Of a stretch of 64,000 nt of DNA, positions 28,223-36,522 are shown piece after piece. The notes beneath the pieces were generated by a model that was not told the DNA's origin, searched no databases, and saw only the letters and a list, made by a program, of their open reading frames with translations. The stretch comes from Novosphingobium sp. (GTDB lineage Bacteria; Pseudomonadota; Alphaproteobacteria; Sphingomonadales; Sphingomonadaceae): contig JACKKX010000002.1 in NCBI GenBank assembly GCA_024236215.1, forward strand, positions 496,001 to 560,000, in the 5' to 3' direction. The position numbers were made by a program, and so were the translations under genes. Each line of letters opens with the position of its first letter. The first letter of the stretch is position 1.

Positions 28223-30183
28223 GGCTCGATGATATTGAACCCGGCGGGCATCGGATCGATCGCGTCTAGCCAGGCCTGAAGCGCCGTACGATCGCCATCG
28301 ATCTTGAGGCCTACGGCTTCGAGCCGATCGAGCGGCATCTTCATGAACAGCAGCCCCAGAACCAGCTGTCGCGGTCCGGTGATGGTCGCGGCGGGGGAGG
28401 GTATGGCTTCCATCCGCGCGAGCATGGTCGTTCCGGTCAGCTCGATCCCGGCCACCTCCTTGCGTTCGGGCATGACGATGTTGATCGCCATTGTCCGCCC
28501 GGCGAGCTTGGCGGGATCGAAGCGCGTGGCCGCCGAATCGAGCAGCAGCCGGGTCGGCACCGCAGCGATCATGTCGGCGCTGCCGGTGGCGAAAGTCCCG
28601 GCATAGCCCTGACGCAGTTCGCGCGCGGCGGTGAGGAACTGGTTGCGCCAGATCGCGCTTTCGGCCTGGTAACCCTGCTGCTCGTAACTGTCCGCCAGCA
28701 TTGCGCGCGCCTGCTTGTCGGCGGGATCGGCGAAGACCGCCTGATTGAGCAGATCGGAAGCCCAGCGATAGTCCCCCGCAGCCATCGCCTTGCGGGCAAG
28801 CGTGATCACCTTCCTTGTGCCGCCCATCGCCGCGACCGCCTTTTTCGCCCGTTCGGCCGGCGGCAGCGGGTTGAGATTGGCCGGATTGGCATCGTACCAG
28901 CCAAGATAGAACTGATAGACCGCCTTGGAATTGTGGCTGTAGGTTCCGTAATAGCCGTGGTTGAACCAATCGGCGGAAAGGGCAGGGGGCTGCCTGAGCT
29001 GCTCGGCGATCTCGACCGGAGTTTCGCCCCGGTTCATCAGCCGCACGGTCTGATCGTGAAGATAGCGATAGTTGTCGCGCTGGCTCGCGAGCATGTGCGC
29101 GACCCGGTCCTGCCCGAAGATCGGCCAGCAGTGGCTCGAAATGTCGGCGTCGCTGCGCGAACCGTAGAGCCGCAGCGCTTCGTCGAGAAAGCCCGCCCAG
29201 GCGTGGGCATCGCGCACTTTGGCGCCGCGCGGGGTCAGCACGTTATGCAGCGAGCAGGTCGACATCTCGGCCGAGAGGAACACCTTTTGCGGCACGATGT
29301 AGACGTTGAGCTCGCTCGGCGCTTCGCTGCCCGAAACGATCTGGAATTCCAGCGGCACGCCATCGACGGTGCGGGTTTCTCCGGTGTGGGTGATGGTATC
29401 GGTGGGGGCGATCAGGGTAATCTCGCCGCCCGAGACCGCCATTCCGATCCCGCCGCCCATCTGGCCCTGTGGCCCTGGGGTCAGCCCGGCGCCGAACTGG
29501 TAGTTGGCCCGGCGGCTCATCGCCCCGCCGGCCATGACCGATTCGGACGAGGTTTCTTCCATGAAGCGATCGGGGGCGATGATCGCCACCTTGCCCGCCT
29601 TGACCTCTTCCTCGCTCACCACGCCGCGCGCACCGCCAAAGTGGTCGGCGTGGCTGTGGCTATAGATCACCGCCGAAACCGGCCGCGCGCCCAGCTTCTG
29701 GTTGACCAGTTCGAGCGCGGCGGCGGCAGTTTCGCGGGTGGTCAGCGGATCGACCAGGATCCAGCCTGTTGCCCCGCGGATCACGGTCATGTTGGAAAGG
29801 TCGAACCCGCGCACCTGCCATATGCCCTCGGCCACTTGGAACAGGCCGTGGCGGTTGAGATTGGTCATCTCGCGCCACAGCGAGGGGTTGACCGTGGCGG
29901 GGGCATCGCCGCTGACGAAGTCATAGGCGGCCATGTTCCACACCGGCTTGCCGTCCTTGTTCCGGATCACCGGGTCCTCGCGGGTGCCCAGAAACCCATG
30001 TGCGGCGAATTCGCCGTCGCGCCCATCCTCGGCGGGCAGCGCGGCTGCGGCAGCCTTCTGCGCGGCAATCGTGGCGGGGCTGGCGGGTTTGGACGAAAGG
30101 TTGGGAGCAGCGGGCGCGGCGAGGGCAGTCGAAGCCGCCAGCAAGGAGACGAACGCGGCAATGCGGCGAGCGGTGGGGAACAT
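28219..30183 (-). CDS. Exported alkyl-sulfatase-like metallo-beta-lactamase-fold hydrolase
   Basis: A protein of 654 aa with a signal peptide (RIAAFVSLLAASTALAAPA). The metal-binding motif is SHSHADHFGGARG near residue 190, and further ligands occur in EMSTCSLHNVL and SSHCWPIFGQD. The dimerisation segment (~390-530) and the C-terminal SCP2-like sterol-carrier domain match the SdsA1/BDS1-type alkyl sulfatases, which release sulfate from alkyl sulfates such as SDS. I chose the ATG at 30183. It overlaps the convergent mltG stop by 4 nt. The substrate is inferred from family only. Confidence 0.85.
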   Translation of the reverse strand: MFPTARRIAAFVSLLAASTALAAPAAPNLSSKPASPATIAAQKAAAAALPAEDGRDGEFAAHGFLGTREDPVIRNKDGKPVWNMAAYDFVSGDAPATVNPSLWREMTNLNRHGLFQVAEGIWQVRGFDLSNMTVIRGATGWILVDPLTTRETAAAALELVNQKLGARPVSAVIYSHSHADHFGGARGVVSEEEVKAGKVAIIAPDRFMEETSSESVMAGGAMSRRANYQFGAGLTPGPQGQMGGGIGMAVSGGEITLIAPTDTITHTGETRTVDGVPLEFQIVSGSEAPSELNVYIVPQKVFLSAEMSTCSLHNVLTPRGAKVRDAHAWAGFLDEALRLYGSRSDADISSHCWPIFGQDRVAHMLASQRDNYRYLHDQTVRLMNRGETPVEIAEQLRQPPALSADWFNHGYYGTYSHNSKAVYQFYLGWYDANPANLNPLPPAERAKKAVAAMGGTRKVITLARKAMAAGDYRWASDLLNQAVFADPADKQARAMLADSYEQQGYQAESAIWRNQFLTAARELRQGYAGTFATGSADMIAAVPTRLLLDSAATRFDPAKLAGRTMAINIVMPERKEVAGIELTGTTMLARMEAIPSPAATITGPRQLVLGLLFMKMPLDRLEAVGLKIDGDRTALQAWLDAIDPMPAGFNIIEP

Positions 30184-30350
30184 GATCGACCTCTCCATCT
30201 GTTTGGAGGAAGGCTGCCCCCGCCGGGCCGGCAATGCAACCGGGTTCAATCGGATAATTAAATCATCATTCCGATTACAGTCTCCAACATTGCCGGTTTT
30301 TCCGATCAGATGGGGTGGGCTAGGGAAGCGGGCAGCAAAGGAGATACGGT

Positions 30351-30899
30351 GTGATCGGCAAGCAAATTCCAGATGTTGTCCTCAAGACCCGGGTCCGCGA
30401 TGAAAGCCTGGACAGCCCCAATCCGTTCCGCTGGCACGATCTGGCGGCGCGCGAGGAGTTCGCGGGCAAGAAGGTGGCGGTGTTCTCGCTCCCCGGCGCG
30501 TTCACGCCGACCTGCAGCAACGAACAGTGCCCCAACTACGAGCGGCTCTATGAGGTCTTCAAGGCGGCGGGGGTGGACGAGGTCTATTGCCTCTCGGTCA
30601 ACGATGCCTTCGTGATGTACCAGTGGGGCAAGCACCTCGGGCTGGAAAAGGTCAAGCTGCTGCCGGATGGTTCGGGGCACTTCACCCGCCGCATGGGCAT
30701 GCTGATCGACAAGGATCACCTCGGCTTCGGCATGCGCTCGTGGCGCTATGCGATGATCGTCGATGACAATGTGGTGACGCACTGGTTCGAAGAGCCGGGA
30801 ATCAACGACGATGGCAGCGACAGCGATCCCTATGGTGAGACCGCGCCGGAGAAGCTGCTGGGCGCGCTGACCGAAGAGCCGGTGGCCGAGGCGGCCTGA
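30351..30899 (+). CDS. Prx5-type peroxiredoxin
   Basis: A protein of 182 aa with the PxxxTxxC site as PGAFTPTCSNEQCPNY near 48-63; the first Cys is peroxidatic and a second Cys lies five residues later. The downstream VNDAFVMYQWGKHLGL and RRMGMLIDKDHLGFG match the Prx5/hybrid-Prx family. It reduces H2O2 and organic peroxides. The start is GTG at 30351 with AAAGGAG 8 nt before it. No glutaredoxin fusion is seen. Confidence 0.92.
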   Translation: MIGKQIPDVVLKTRVRDESLDSPNPFRWHDLAAREEFAGKKVAVFSLPGAFTPTCSNEQCPNYERLYEVFKAAGVDEVYCLSVNDAFVMYQWGKHLGLEKVKLLPDGSGHFTRRMGMLIDKDHLGFGMRSWRYAMIVDDNVVTHWFEEPGINDDGSDSDPYGETAPEKLLGALTEEPVAEAA

Positions 30900-30908
30900 T
30901 TCGGCTAG

Positions 30909-31463
30909 GTGCGGGCGGTGGATCCAGCCTCCCCCTCCCGAACGCCGCCCGCACCGTTCATCGTCACCGCCGAACTGCCAGGCGATGTGTTCGCCTGGGC
31001 CGATGCCCTGCGGCGCGTCCATTTCCCGCGCGGACGCAACAAGCTCAAGGCCCACGTCACCCTGTTCCATTCCTTCGCACCTTCGCTGCGCACAGAACTG
31101 CCACGGGTGCTGGCGCGGATCGCGGGCGAACATTCGCCGCCTTCCGCGCGGATCGATGGCACCATGGATCTGGGCCGGGGAACCGCGCTGGCGATCGTCA
31201 GTCCGGCAATGCTGGCGATCCGGGCCGAGATTGCCGGACATTTTCACGGCGCCCTGACCGCGCAGGACCTCCACGAACCGCGTCTGCACATCACCGTGCA
31301 GAACAAGGTCAGCCCCGAGGCCGCGCGGGCGCTGCAGCGCAGCCTTGGCAGCCAGCTGCAAAGGCGCGATTTTGCCTTCGCCGGGCTGGGGCTGCACCTC
31401 TACCGCGAAACCCATTGGGACGAGGCGGGACAATGGAGGTTTCGCGGCAAGCAAGGCGCTTGA
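30909..31463 (+). CDS. 2'-5' RNA ligase / 2H phosphoesterase family protein
   Basis: A protein of 184 aa (GTG start at 30909). The two HxT motifs of the 2H superfamily are HVTLFHSF (~49) and HITVQNK (~127), about 80 residues apart as expected. Members act on cyclic phosphates or RNA ends. The substrate is unknown. It begins 9 nt after the peroxiredoxin stop, so they may share a transcript. tRNA-Met follows. Confidence 0.8.
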   Translation: MRAVDPASPSRTPPAPFIVTAELPGDVFAWADALRRVHFPRGRNKLKAHVTLFHSFAPSLRTELPRVLARIAGEHSPPSARIDGTMDLGRGTALAIVSPAMLAIRAEIAGHFHGALTAQDLHEPRLHITVQNKVSPEAARALQRSLGSQLQRRDFAFAGLGLHLYRETHWDEAGQWRFRGKQGA

Positions 31464-31526
31464 CCGCTGGCAGCGGGCAACCTATGTGCGCCGCCTGCCC
31501 GCGCGATGGCGCGCAGTCTGGTGTGG

Positions 31527-31603
31527 GGCGGAGTAGCTCAGCAGGTTAGAGCAGCGGAATCATAATCCGCGTGTCGGGGGTTCGAGTCCCTCCTCCGCTA
31601 CCA
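31527..31603 (+). tRNA. tRNA-Met (CAT), integration site of the element
   Basis: The acceptor stem GGCGGAG (31527-31533) pairs with CTCCGCT, with a G-T first pair, followed by A73 and an encoded CCA (31601-31603). The D-arm is TAGCTCAGCAGGTTAGAGC, the anticodon CAT lies at 31561-31563 inside GGAAT...ATCC stems, and the T-arm is TCGGGGGTTCGAGTCCC. CAT could be elongator Met or lysidine-modified Ile; overall sequence resembles alphaproteobacterial elongator Met. Its last 15 nt are repeated at 58983-58997. Confidence 0.93.
31589..31603 (+). repeat. attL: 15-bp direct repeat (tRNA 3' end)
   Basis: CCTCCTCCGCTACCA at the tRNA-Met 3' end is repeated exactly at 58983-58997. Flanking bases differ on both sides, so the shared core is 15 bp. 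It marks the left junction of the integrated element. Confidence 0.85.
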
Positions 31604-31668
31604 TTCAAGTCATTTATCGCTTTGTTTTCAAAGGATAAAATGACTTTTTCGGAAAACCAAAACCACAT

Positions 31669-31681
31669 TCGTTCCCACATT
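31669..31681 (+). repeat. Candidate integrase arm site, left end
   Basis: TCGTTCCCACATT lies 66 nt inside attL. The identical 13-mer occurs at 58853-58865, inside attR. Shared sub-terminal motifs at the two ends of an integrated element suggest arm-type binding sites for the integrase or AlpA protein. Confidence 0.45.
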
Positions 31682-31703
31682 TTGTGCGGGTCGGAATGGG
31701 CTG

Positions 31704-32522
31704 TTATGCCCCTTTCTGGGATCGTGTCGCGGCCTCCACCTGCGTTGCGGCTGTTTTCCCTTCTTGACTGCTTTGACGAATCTTGACGGTGCATCGCACT
31801 GGCTGTTGCGACGTTGAAGCGGTCTTCCGGCAAGCGTCAATGGCATCGCGATTGTCGCGCTGGATGTCAGCGGCCTGCACCAGTGCATTCCATGCCTCGG
31901 GGCTGTCGCTTTTCATCATCCGTGCGCCAGTGTCCCAGCGGGAGGATGCGCCGACCATCCGCGCTGCCATGCGTTCGGGCCAGTGCCAACTTTCCGGCAT
32001 GACACGGGCAATGGTGCCAGGAAGAAAGGACCAAAGCAGTATGCCTGCCAGCAAGGCTCCGCCCGCTACCTGGTAAAGCTGCTGCCGCTGCTCGGCAGCG
32101 GTGCGCGCATTGGAGATGACGCTCCGCATTTCCTGGGCGGCGTGGCTCAAGTCGCTCCGGGCCTGGCTTATACTGTCCTGATCGCTGCGCCGCGCGGCTT
32201 CGGCTGCGGCTGCGATCCGATTGCCAATGCTGTCAGGGGTCATCTGCAATGCCGGATGGCGCGCAATGCCCTTCAGGCTCTCGCTGATCGCGCCCATCCG
32301 CTTGGCCATGTCGGTTAGGGTCGGGCCATAGTCGGGAATGACAATGTCCGCGCGCTCGGCGGCAAGGTGCTGAACCGCGCGGCGCATCAAAGCCAGTTCG
32401 CCTTCCAGGCGGGCGAAAGCCTCGGCGGCGGGATCGCCAGCGGTATCCGGGGGTGCCGGGTCGGGTTCCGGCTCCGGCTCAAGGTCGAGCGGCAGTTCTA
32501 CGTCATCGGTATCGATATCCAT
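31704..32522 (-). CDS. DUF6118-like membrane protein next to the relaxase
   Basis: A protein of 272 aa. An acidic Pro-rich N-terminus (LPLDLEPEPEPDP) is followed by an alpha-helical, probably coiled-coil region (~40-150), a single membrane helix (VAGGALLAGILLWSFLPGT), and a C-terminal part with CRKT and RCTVKI cysteines. Similar proteins sit beside TraA relaxases in sphingomonad plasmids and islands and are called DUF6118 as I recall. The role is unknown. AGGAGA precedes the ATG at 32522, 10 nt after the relaxase stop, so it is co-transcribed with traA. Confidence 0.65.
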   Translation of the reverse strand: MDIDTDDVELPLDLEPEPEPDPAPPDTAGDPAAEAFARLEGELALMRRAVQHLAAERADIVIPDYGPTLTDMAKRMGAISESLKGIARHPALQMTPDSIGNRIAAAAEAARRSDQDSISQARSDLSHAAQEMRSVISNARTAAEQRQQLYQVAGGALLAGILLWSFLPGTIARVMPESWHWPERMAARMVGASSRWDTGARMMKSDSPEAWNALVQAADIQRDNRDAIDACRKTASTSQQPVRCTVKIRQSSQEGKTAATQVEAATRSQKGA

Positions 32523-32532
32523 TACGCTTCTC

Positions 32533-35418
32533 CTACAGGCCCATGCCGATTGGCCGACTCCGCTCCATTGAGATGGAAGCGGCAAGGTCGCGGGCCAGAT
32601 CGCGACCGAGTTCTGTTTTGATGCCAAGCTCGCGGGTGCGGCTGCGCAGCAGGGATTCGACCTGCGCATCGCGCTCCAGCCCCTTCGCCATGTCCGTCAT
32701 GCGGTTGGTAAGCCGCTGCGCGCCCTTGCTGTCGCCATCGCGCTGCATGACCAGGCGCGCCTGCCCAAGCCGTTGCCAGTCGCTGACAAAGCGTTCGGCG
32801 CGCTGCGCGGGGTCGACGCGGATTTCGGCCTCAAGCTGCATCGCCCGCATCGCGCCCTGGCTGCGGCCATCGGCGGCCTCTCGGGCGAGCGAGGGTTGGC
32901 GCTGCAAGGCGCTGGCGAGGTCTGCTGTGCCATAGGGCCGGATCGCGTCGAGCGCCTTTCCGGCTCTCTCCAGCGCCTCGCGCTGGTGTGGCAGGACCGG
33001 CAATCCCTGTTCACGCATCTGCCCGATGTCGGCGGCGGCGCGAGCGTAGCGTTCGACGGCGCGGCGCTGGTCGGACAGGCCAGCCTGATCGCTCGGCAGG
33101 GCTTCGAGCCGATTGGCCTGCGGACGGAAGCCAGCGAAGATGGACTTCGCCCGCTCTGGCACCTGCCGCGCAATCGCCACGATGCGTTCGCGGAACGTGA
33201 TGCCGCGCCGTTCGGCAAACTGCTGCTGGGGCTTGTAGTCGCTCGCCATGTCCTTGCCGCGCTCGCGGCTGAGCGTGCGGACAAGTTTGGACTGATCGGC
33301 GAAGTCGTCGCGCCCATAGTGCAGGGCCAAGCCGTCACGGTGGCGGGACATCGCGACATAGGCCCCGTGGCTGTCCATACCCGGCGTCGCCAGCACATGC
33401 GCCCGGTCCACGGTCATGCCCTGCGCCTTATGGATCGTCGCTGCATAGCCGTGATCGATGTGCGCATAATCCTTGGTGTCGAAGGCGACACTGCGACCAT
33501 CGTCGGTACGCACAGCCATGCGCTGCGGCGTCACCTGCTCAATGGTGGCGAGTGTCCCGTTCTTGACGCCCAATCCCCGCTCGTTGCGCAGGAACATGAT
33601 GCGGTCGCCGCTGGCGAACTGGCGTTCGCCGCGTGTCGCACGGATCGTCACATCGACACCCAGCTCGCCACTGGCGCGCAGCTTTTCGCGCGCCGCGTCA
33701 TTGAGATCGCGCACCTCGTCATTGGTGTGGGTGAGGATTATCTGCGTATCGTCGGGGCTGGCCTGCCGGTCACGATCCCAGCGCTCGATCAGCTCGCCGC
33801 GTGCGGCTTCCCGCGTCTCGGCGGTGTGGACCATGCCGCGTTCGCCATACGCCTGAATGGCAAGACCTGTGCGCCCGGTGGCGAGGTGCCGCGTAGCGTC
33901 CTGTTTCCAGCCGTCATGCTGGCGGCGCACCTCGCTGATTTCGACGCCGCCGTGCCGTTCGTGGATCGACCGGAATGCAGACCCGGCTTCGATGGCTTGG
34001 AGCTGCTGCGGGTCGCCTACCAGGACAACCTTCGCACCTGCATCGGCGGCATGGGACAGCACGCGCTCCATCTGGCGCGTGCCGACCATGCCCGCTTCAT
34101 CGATCACCAGCACATCGCGCGAAGTCAGCAATTCGCGGCCTTGGCCCCACTGATGTTCAAGGCTGGCGATGGTGCGCGATGCAATGCCTGAACCGTGCTC
34201 CAGCCCCTCGGCGGCAATCCCGGACAGCGCCGCACCGCGAACGGTATAGCCCGTGCTCTCCCATGCCTCGCGGGCAACGCCCAGCATCGCGCTCTTGCCG
34301 GTCCCGGCATAGCCCACGACAACGCTGAGGCCGCGCCCATCCGTCACATGCTCGAATGCTGCGCGCTGCTCGCCGGAGAGGATCAGGCCGCGTGTCTCGG
34401 CGCGCGCCAGCGCTCCTTCCCGGCCATTGCCTTTGACGCCATGTCGCTCGCGCTCCGCGAGCAATTCCGAAGCGCGGCCAAGCCGCTGCTCGGTCTCGAT
34501 CATCTGGCGCGATGTGAACCGGTCCTCGCCGCGTCCGTCCTTGCCGAGTGCGACAAGGTCGGATGATCCGCGAACCGCCCTCATCGCCAAATCGAACTGC
34601 TCCTTCCCGTCGCTGTGCCGGTGCACGAACATGGCAAGGTCGCGGTTCGTGAAGGTGGCCTGGCTGCGCGTGATCGCGTCGAGCGCGACAGCGGGATTGG
34701 CGATAATCCGCTCGCCATTGCGCTGTGCGACAGCGCGGTGTTCCTCGATCCGCTCGGCCTCAAGCCCGCGCACGCCCATGCGCGATGCGGCGGGACCGAT
34801 CTTGTCCTGCGGCTCAAGCGCGATGCCCTGCGCCGCTAGGCTGCGGTGATCGATCCGCGCGTCGATATCGAGCTCGGCAAAGCGCTGGTTGACATGATCG
34901 GCCCAGCGCCCGCGCCACTTCTCGACCAGTTCGGCCTTATTCCACTCCCGCACCTTCGCGCCGAATCCATCTTTGCCGACCTCGCGCATGGTGAGCATGA
35001 CATGGGCGTGGGGCTTGGGCTGGCCGTCCGCGCCAATATCCCAATGGACATTGAGATCGGCGATCATGCCTTTTTCGACGAACTCGGCCTCGGCAAACTC
35101 CCGCGCCAGCTCGATGCCCTGTTCCTTGGTCAGCTCGCGCGGAATGGCGAATTCGACCTCGCGGGCAAGCTGCGCGTCCTTGCGCTTCTCGGCGGCCTCG
35201 ACCGCGTTCCAGAGCTTTTCGCGGTCGGCAAATTCCTCCCGCGCGCCTTCCGGCAGCAGCACTTCGGAATGGACGACGCCGTCCTTGTTGGTGAAGTCAT
35301 GGTCGCGGTCGAGGCGTTCGTCATGCAGCCGCTCGGCCCCGCGATAGGCGGCGGCAGCAACAGCGCTGCGCCCGCTCGACCGGCTGATGACTTTGACGGA
35401 GAGGTGGAAGATCGCCAT
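32533..35418 (-). CDS. traA: Ti-type conjugative relaxase/helicase TraA
   Basis: A protein of 961 aa. The N-terminal MobA/MobL relaxase domain (~1-220) begins MAIFHLSVKVISRSSGRSA and includes the metal-binding HAHVMLTMREV motif near 137. The second half is a RecD-like helicase with Walker A GYAGTGKSAML (~380), Walker B VLVIDEAGMVG, and VLVGDPQQLQAIEAG. The relaxase nicks oriT and the helicase unwinds the transferred strand. The start codon lies 30 nt from a candidate oriT. Length is slightly less than Ti TraA (~1100 aa). It is the main evidence that the island can be mobilised. Confidence 0.92.
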   Translation of the reverse strand: MAIFHLSVKVISRSSGRSAVAAAAYRGAERLHDERLDRDHDFTNKDGVVHSEVLLPEGAREEFADREKLWNAVEAAEKRKDAQLAREVEFAIPRELTKEQGIELAREFAEAEFVEKGMIADLNVHWDIGADGQPKPHAHVMLTMREVGKDGFGAKVREWNKAELVEKWRGRWADHVNQRFAELDIDARIDHRSLAAQGIALEPQDKIGPAASRMGVRGLEAERIEEHRAVAQRNGERIIANPAVALDAITRSQATFTNRDLAMFVHRHSDGKEQFDLAMRAVRGSSDLVALGKDGRGEDRFTSRQMIETEQRLGRASELLAERERHGVKGNGREGALARAETRGLILSGEQRAAFEHVTDGRGLSVVVGYAGTGKSAMLGVAREAWESTGYTVRGAALSGIAAEGLEHGSGIASRTIASLEHQWGQGRELLTSRDVLVIDEAGMVGTRQMERVLSHAADAGAKVVLVGDPQQLQAIEAGSAFRSIHERHGGVEISEVRRQHDGWKQDATRHLATGRTGLAIQAYGERGMVHTAETREAARGELIERWDRDRQASPDDTQIILTHTNDEVRDLNDAAREKLRASGELGVDVTIRATRGERQFASGDRIMFLRNERGLGVKNGTLATIEQVTPQRMAVRTDDGRSVAFDTKDYAHIDHGYAATIHKAQGMTVDRAHVLATPGMDSHGAYVAMSRHRDGLALHYGRDDFADQSKLVRTLSRERGKDMASDYKPQQQFAERRGITFRERIVAIARQVPERAKSIFAGFRPQANRLEALPSDQAGLSDQRRAVERYARAAADIGQMREQGLPVLPHQREALERAGKALDAIRPYGTADLASALQRQPSLAREAADGRSQGAMRAMQLEAEIRVDPAQRAERFVSDWQRLGQARLVMQRDGDSKGAQRLTNRMTDMAKGLERDAQVESLLRSRTRELGIKTELGRDLARDLAASISMERSRPIGMGL

Positions 35419-35447
35419 GACGGCAATCCATTTACGCCATGAGCGCC

Positions 35448-35476
35448 ACGTCGGCACGACGTATAAGCGCGCCCTC
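35448..35476. other. Candidate origin of transfer (oriT)
   Basis: A perfect inverted repeat ACGTCG-GCA-CGACGT (35448-35462) is followed at once by ATAAGCGCGCCCTC. The GCGCCCT core next to a short hairpin resembles the nic regions of IncQ/Ti-type relaxases as I remember them. It lies in the 172-nt divergent gap between traA and traC, the usual location. The nick position has not been shown. Confidence 0.6.
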
Positions 35477-35590
35477 CCATGATAAAATCCTGCTCGGGAC
35501 TATTCAGTATCAGGCCGTCTCGACGACTCTACAGCATTGGGAGAGCATCGATATTATCATCAGCGCATCACCTCTCAATGGAGAACTACG

Positions 35591-35896
35591 ATGCGCAAAC
35601 CCCGTGACTTTGATTCGGAACTGAAGGCGCTCGCCGACAAGGCGAAGCAACTGAAAGAACGCCGCGTGCAGCAACTCGGCGAACTGGTGATCGCCACCGG
35701 GGCCGATGCGACCGATGCGGAAACGCTGGCCGGTGCGCTGCTCGTCATCGCGGAAACCAGCGAAGCCCAGAGGAAGGAGGCGTGGCGCAAGCGCGGCGCG
35801 GCCTTCTTTCAGAGCAAGGCGCGCAAGCGTGGCGAAGGAACTCAAGGCCAGCCGGATGGCACTCTCCCGCTTGACGGCGGCGCGGCATCGGCTTGA
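35591..35896 (+). CDS. Conjugal transfer accessory protein, TraC-like
   Basis: A 101-aa charged helical protein starting MRKPRDFDSELKALADKAKQ, with a KERRVQQLGELVIATGAD segment and a C-terminal Gly/Pro tail. This resembles the small relaxosome accessory proteins (TraC type) encoded divergently from traA in Ti-like systems and helps the relaxase bind oriT in that family. The ATG at 35591 follows a GGAG about 12 nt upstream. Its last 68 nt overlap the start of the next gene in another frame. Confidence 0.7.
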   Translation: MRKPRDFDSELKALADKAKQLKERRVQQLGELVIATGADATDAETLAGALLVIAETSEAQRKEAWRKRGAAFFQSKARKRGEGTQGQPDGTLPLDGGAASA

Positions 35897-36158
35897 GGCA
35901 CGAAAGGCGCGAACCGACATGCGCGAATGGCAGGTCAAGCGCCGCGAACGCACGCGGCAACTGATCGAACTGGGCGGCCTGGTCGTGAAGGCAGGGCTGG
36001 TCGAACTGGCCGATGACGATCGGGCCACGCTCTACGGTGCGTTCCTCACCGTTGCCGCCAAGCTGCGTGGCGAGGAACGCGAACAAGCGTTGGTGCTGTG
36101 GAAGCGGAAGGGCAAGCGGGCGTTCGAATGCGAGGCAGAGACCTGTCTTCAGCCATAG
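35829..36158 (+). CDS. Conjugal transfer protein TraD (small Ti-type)
   Basis: About 109 aa from a GTG at 35829 (VAKELKASRMALSRLTAARH) or 100 aa from the ATG at 35856. The core, KARTDMREWQVKRRERTRQL followed by IELGGLVVKAGLVELADDD, is typical of the small TraD relaxosome protein of Ti-type systems (not the coupling ATPase). It reads in a different frame from the TraC-like gene and overlaps its end, so the two are likely translated from the same message. Confidence 0.72.
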   Translation: MAKELKASRMALSRLTAARHRLEARKARTDMREWQVKRRERTRQLIELGGLVVKAGLVELADDDRATLYGAFLTVAAKLRGEEREQALVLWKRKGKRAFECEAETCLQP

Positions 36159-36522
36159 CACCAAAGGGCTTTGTTGCGCGGCAAGGGGCTTCTGGCCATT
36201 TCGATTTCCACGTCAGCTGCATTCCGGCCAAACCGTTGCGAACGCTCGGACGAAAGCACCACCGCATTGGCGCGAACGCCGATCTTGGCCAATTCGGCAA
36301 CGATATATTCCGCGCAGTCCGAGGCCGCTCCACGCCTTCGTTGTCGGTATTGTCCTGTAAATATCCGCCGAACGGATTTTCAACGGTGGTATCGACGCTT
36401 CGCTTACCGCGAATGGGTCGCAGACTTGCAATTGTGCGGTGTTGGCAGGTCTGAGTCCGGCGTTTCAACGCTCATCACTATCGCCAGCTTAAGCTGGTCG
36501 AGAAGCGACCGTTTTGACGGCA
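36159..36522. other. Gene-poor junction between mobilisation and cargo modules
   Basis: A stretch of about 360 nt between traD and the carbonic anhydrase stop. Several short open frames exist but none resembles a known protein. It begins with AAAGGGCTTTGTTGCGC, which looks a little like an insertion-sequence end, but no matching inverted copy was found at the far side of the cargo. It may be a scar of cargo acquisition. Confidence 0.4.

Noticed and set aside
36164-36190. Sequence AAAGGGCTTTGTTGCGC looked like an insertion-sequence end.
   Set aside because: No transposase fragment or matching inverted repeat was found nearby or at the far end of the cargo.
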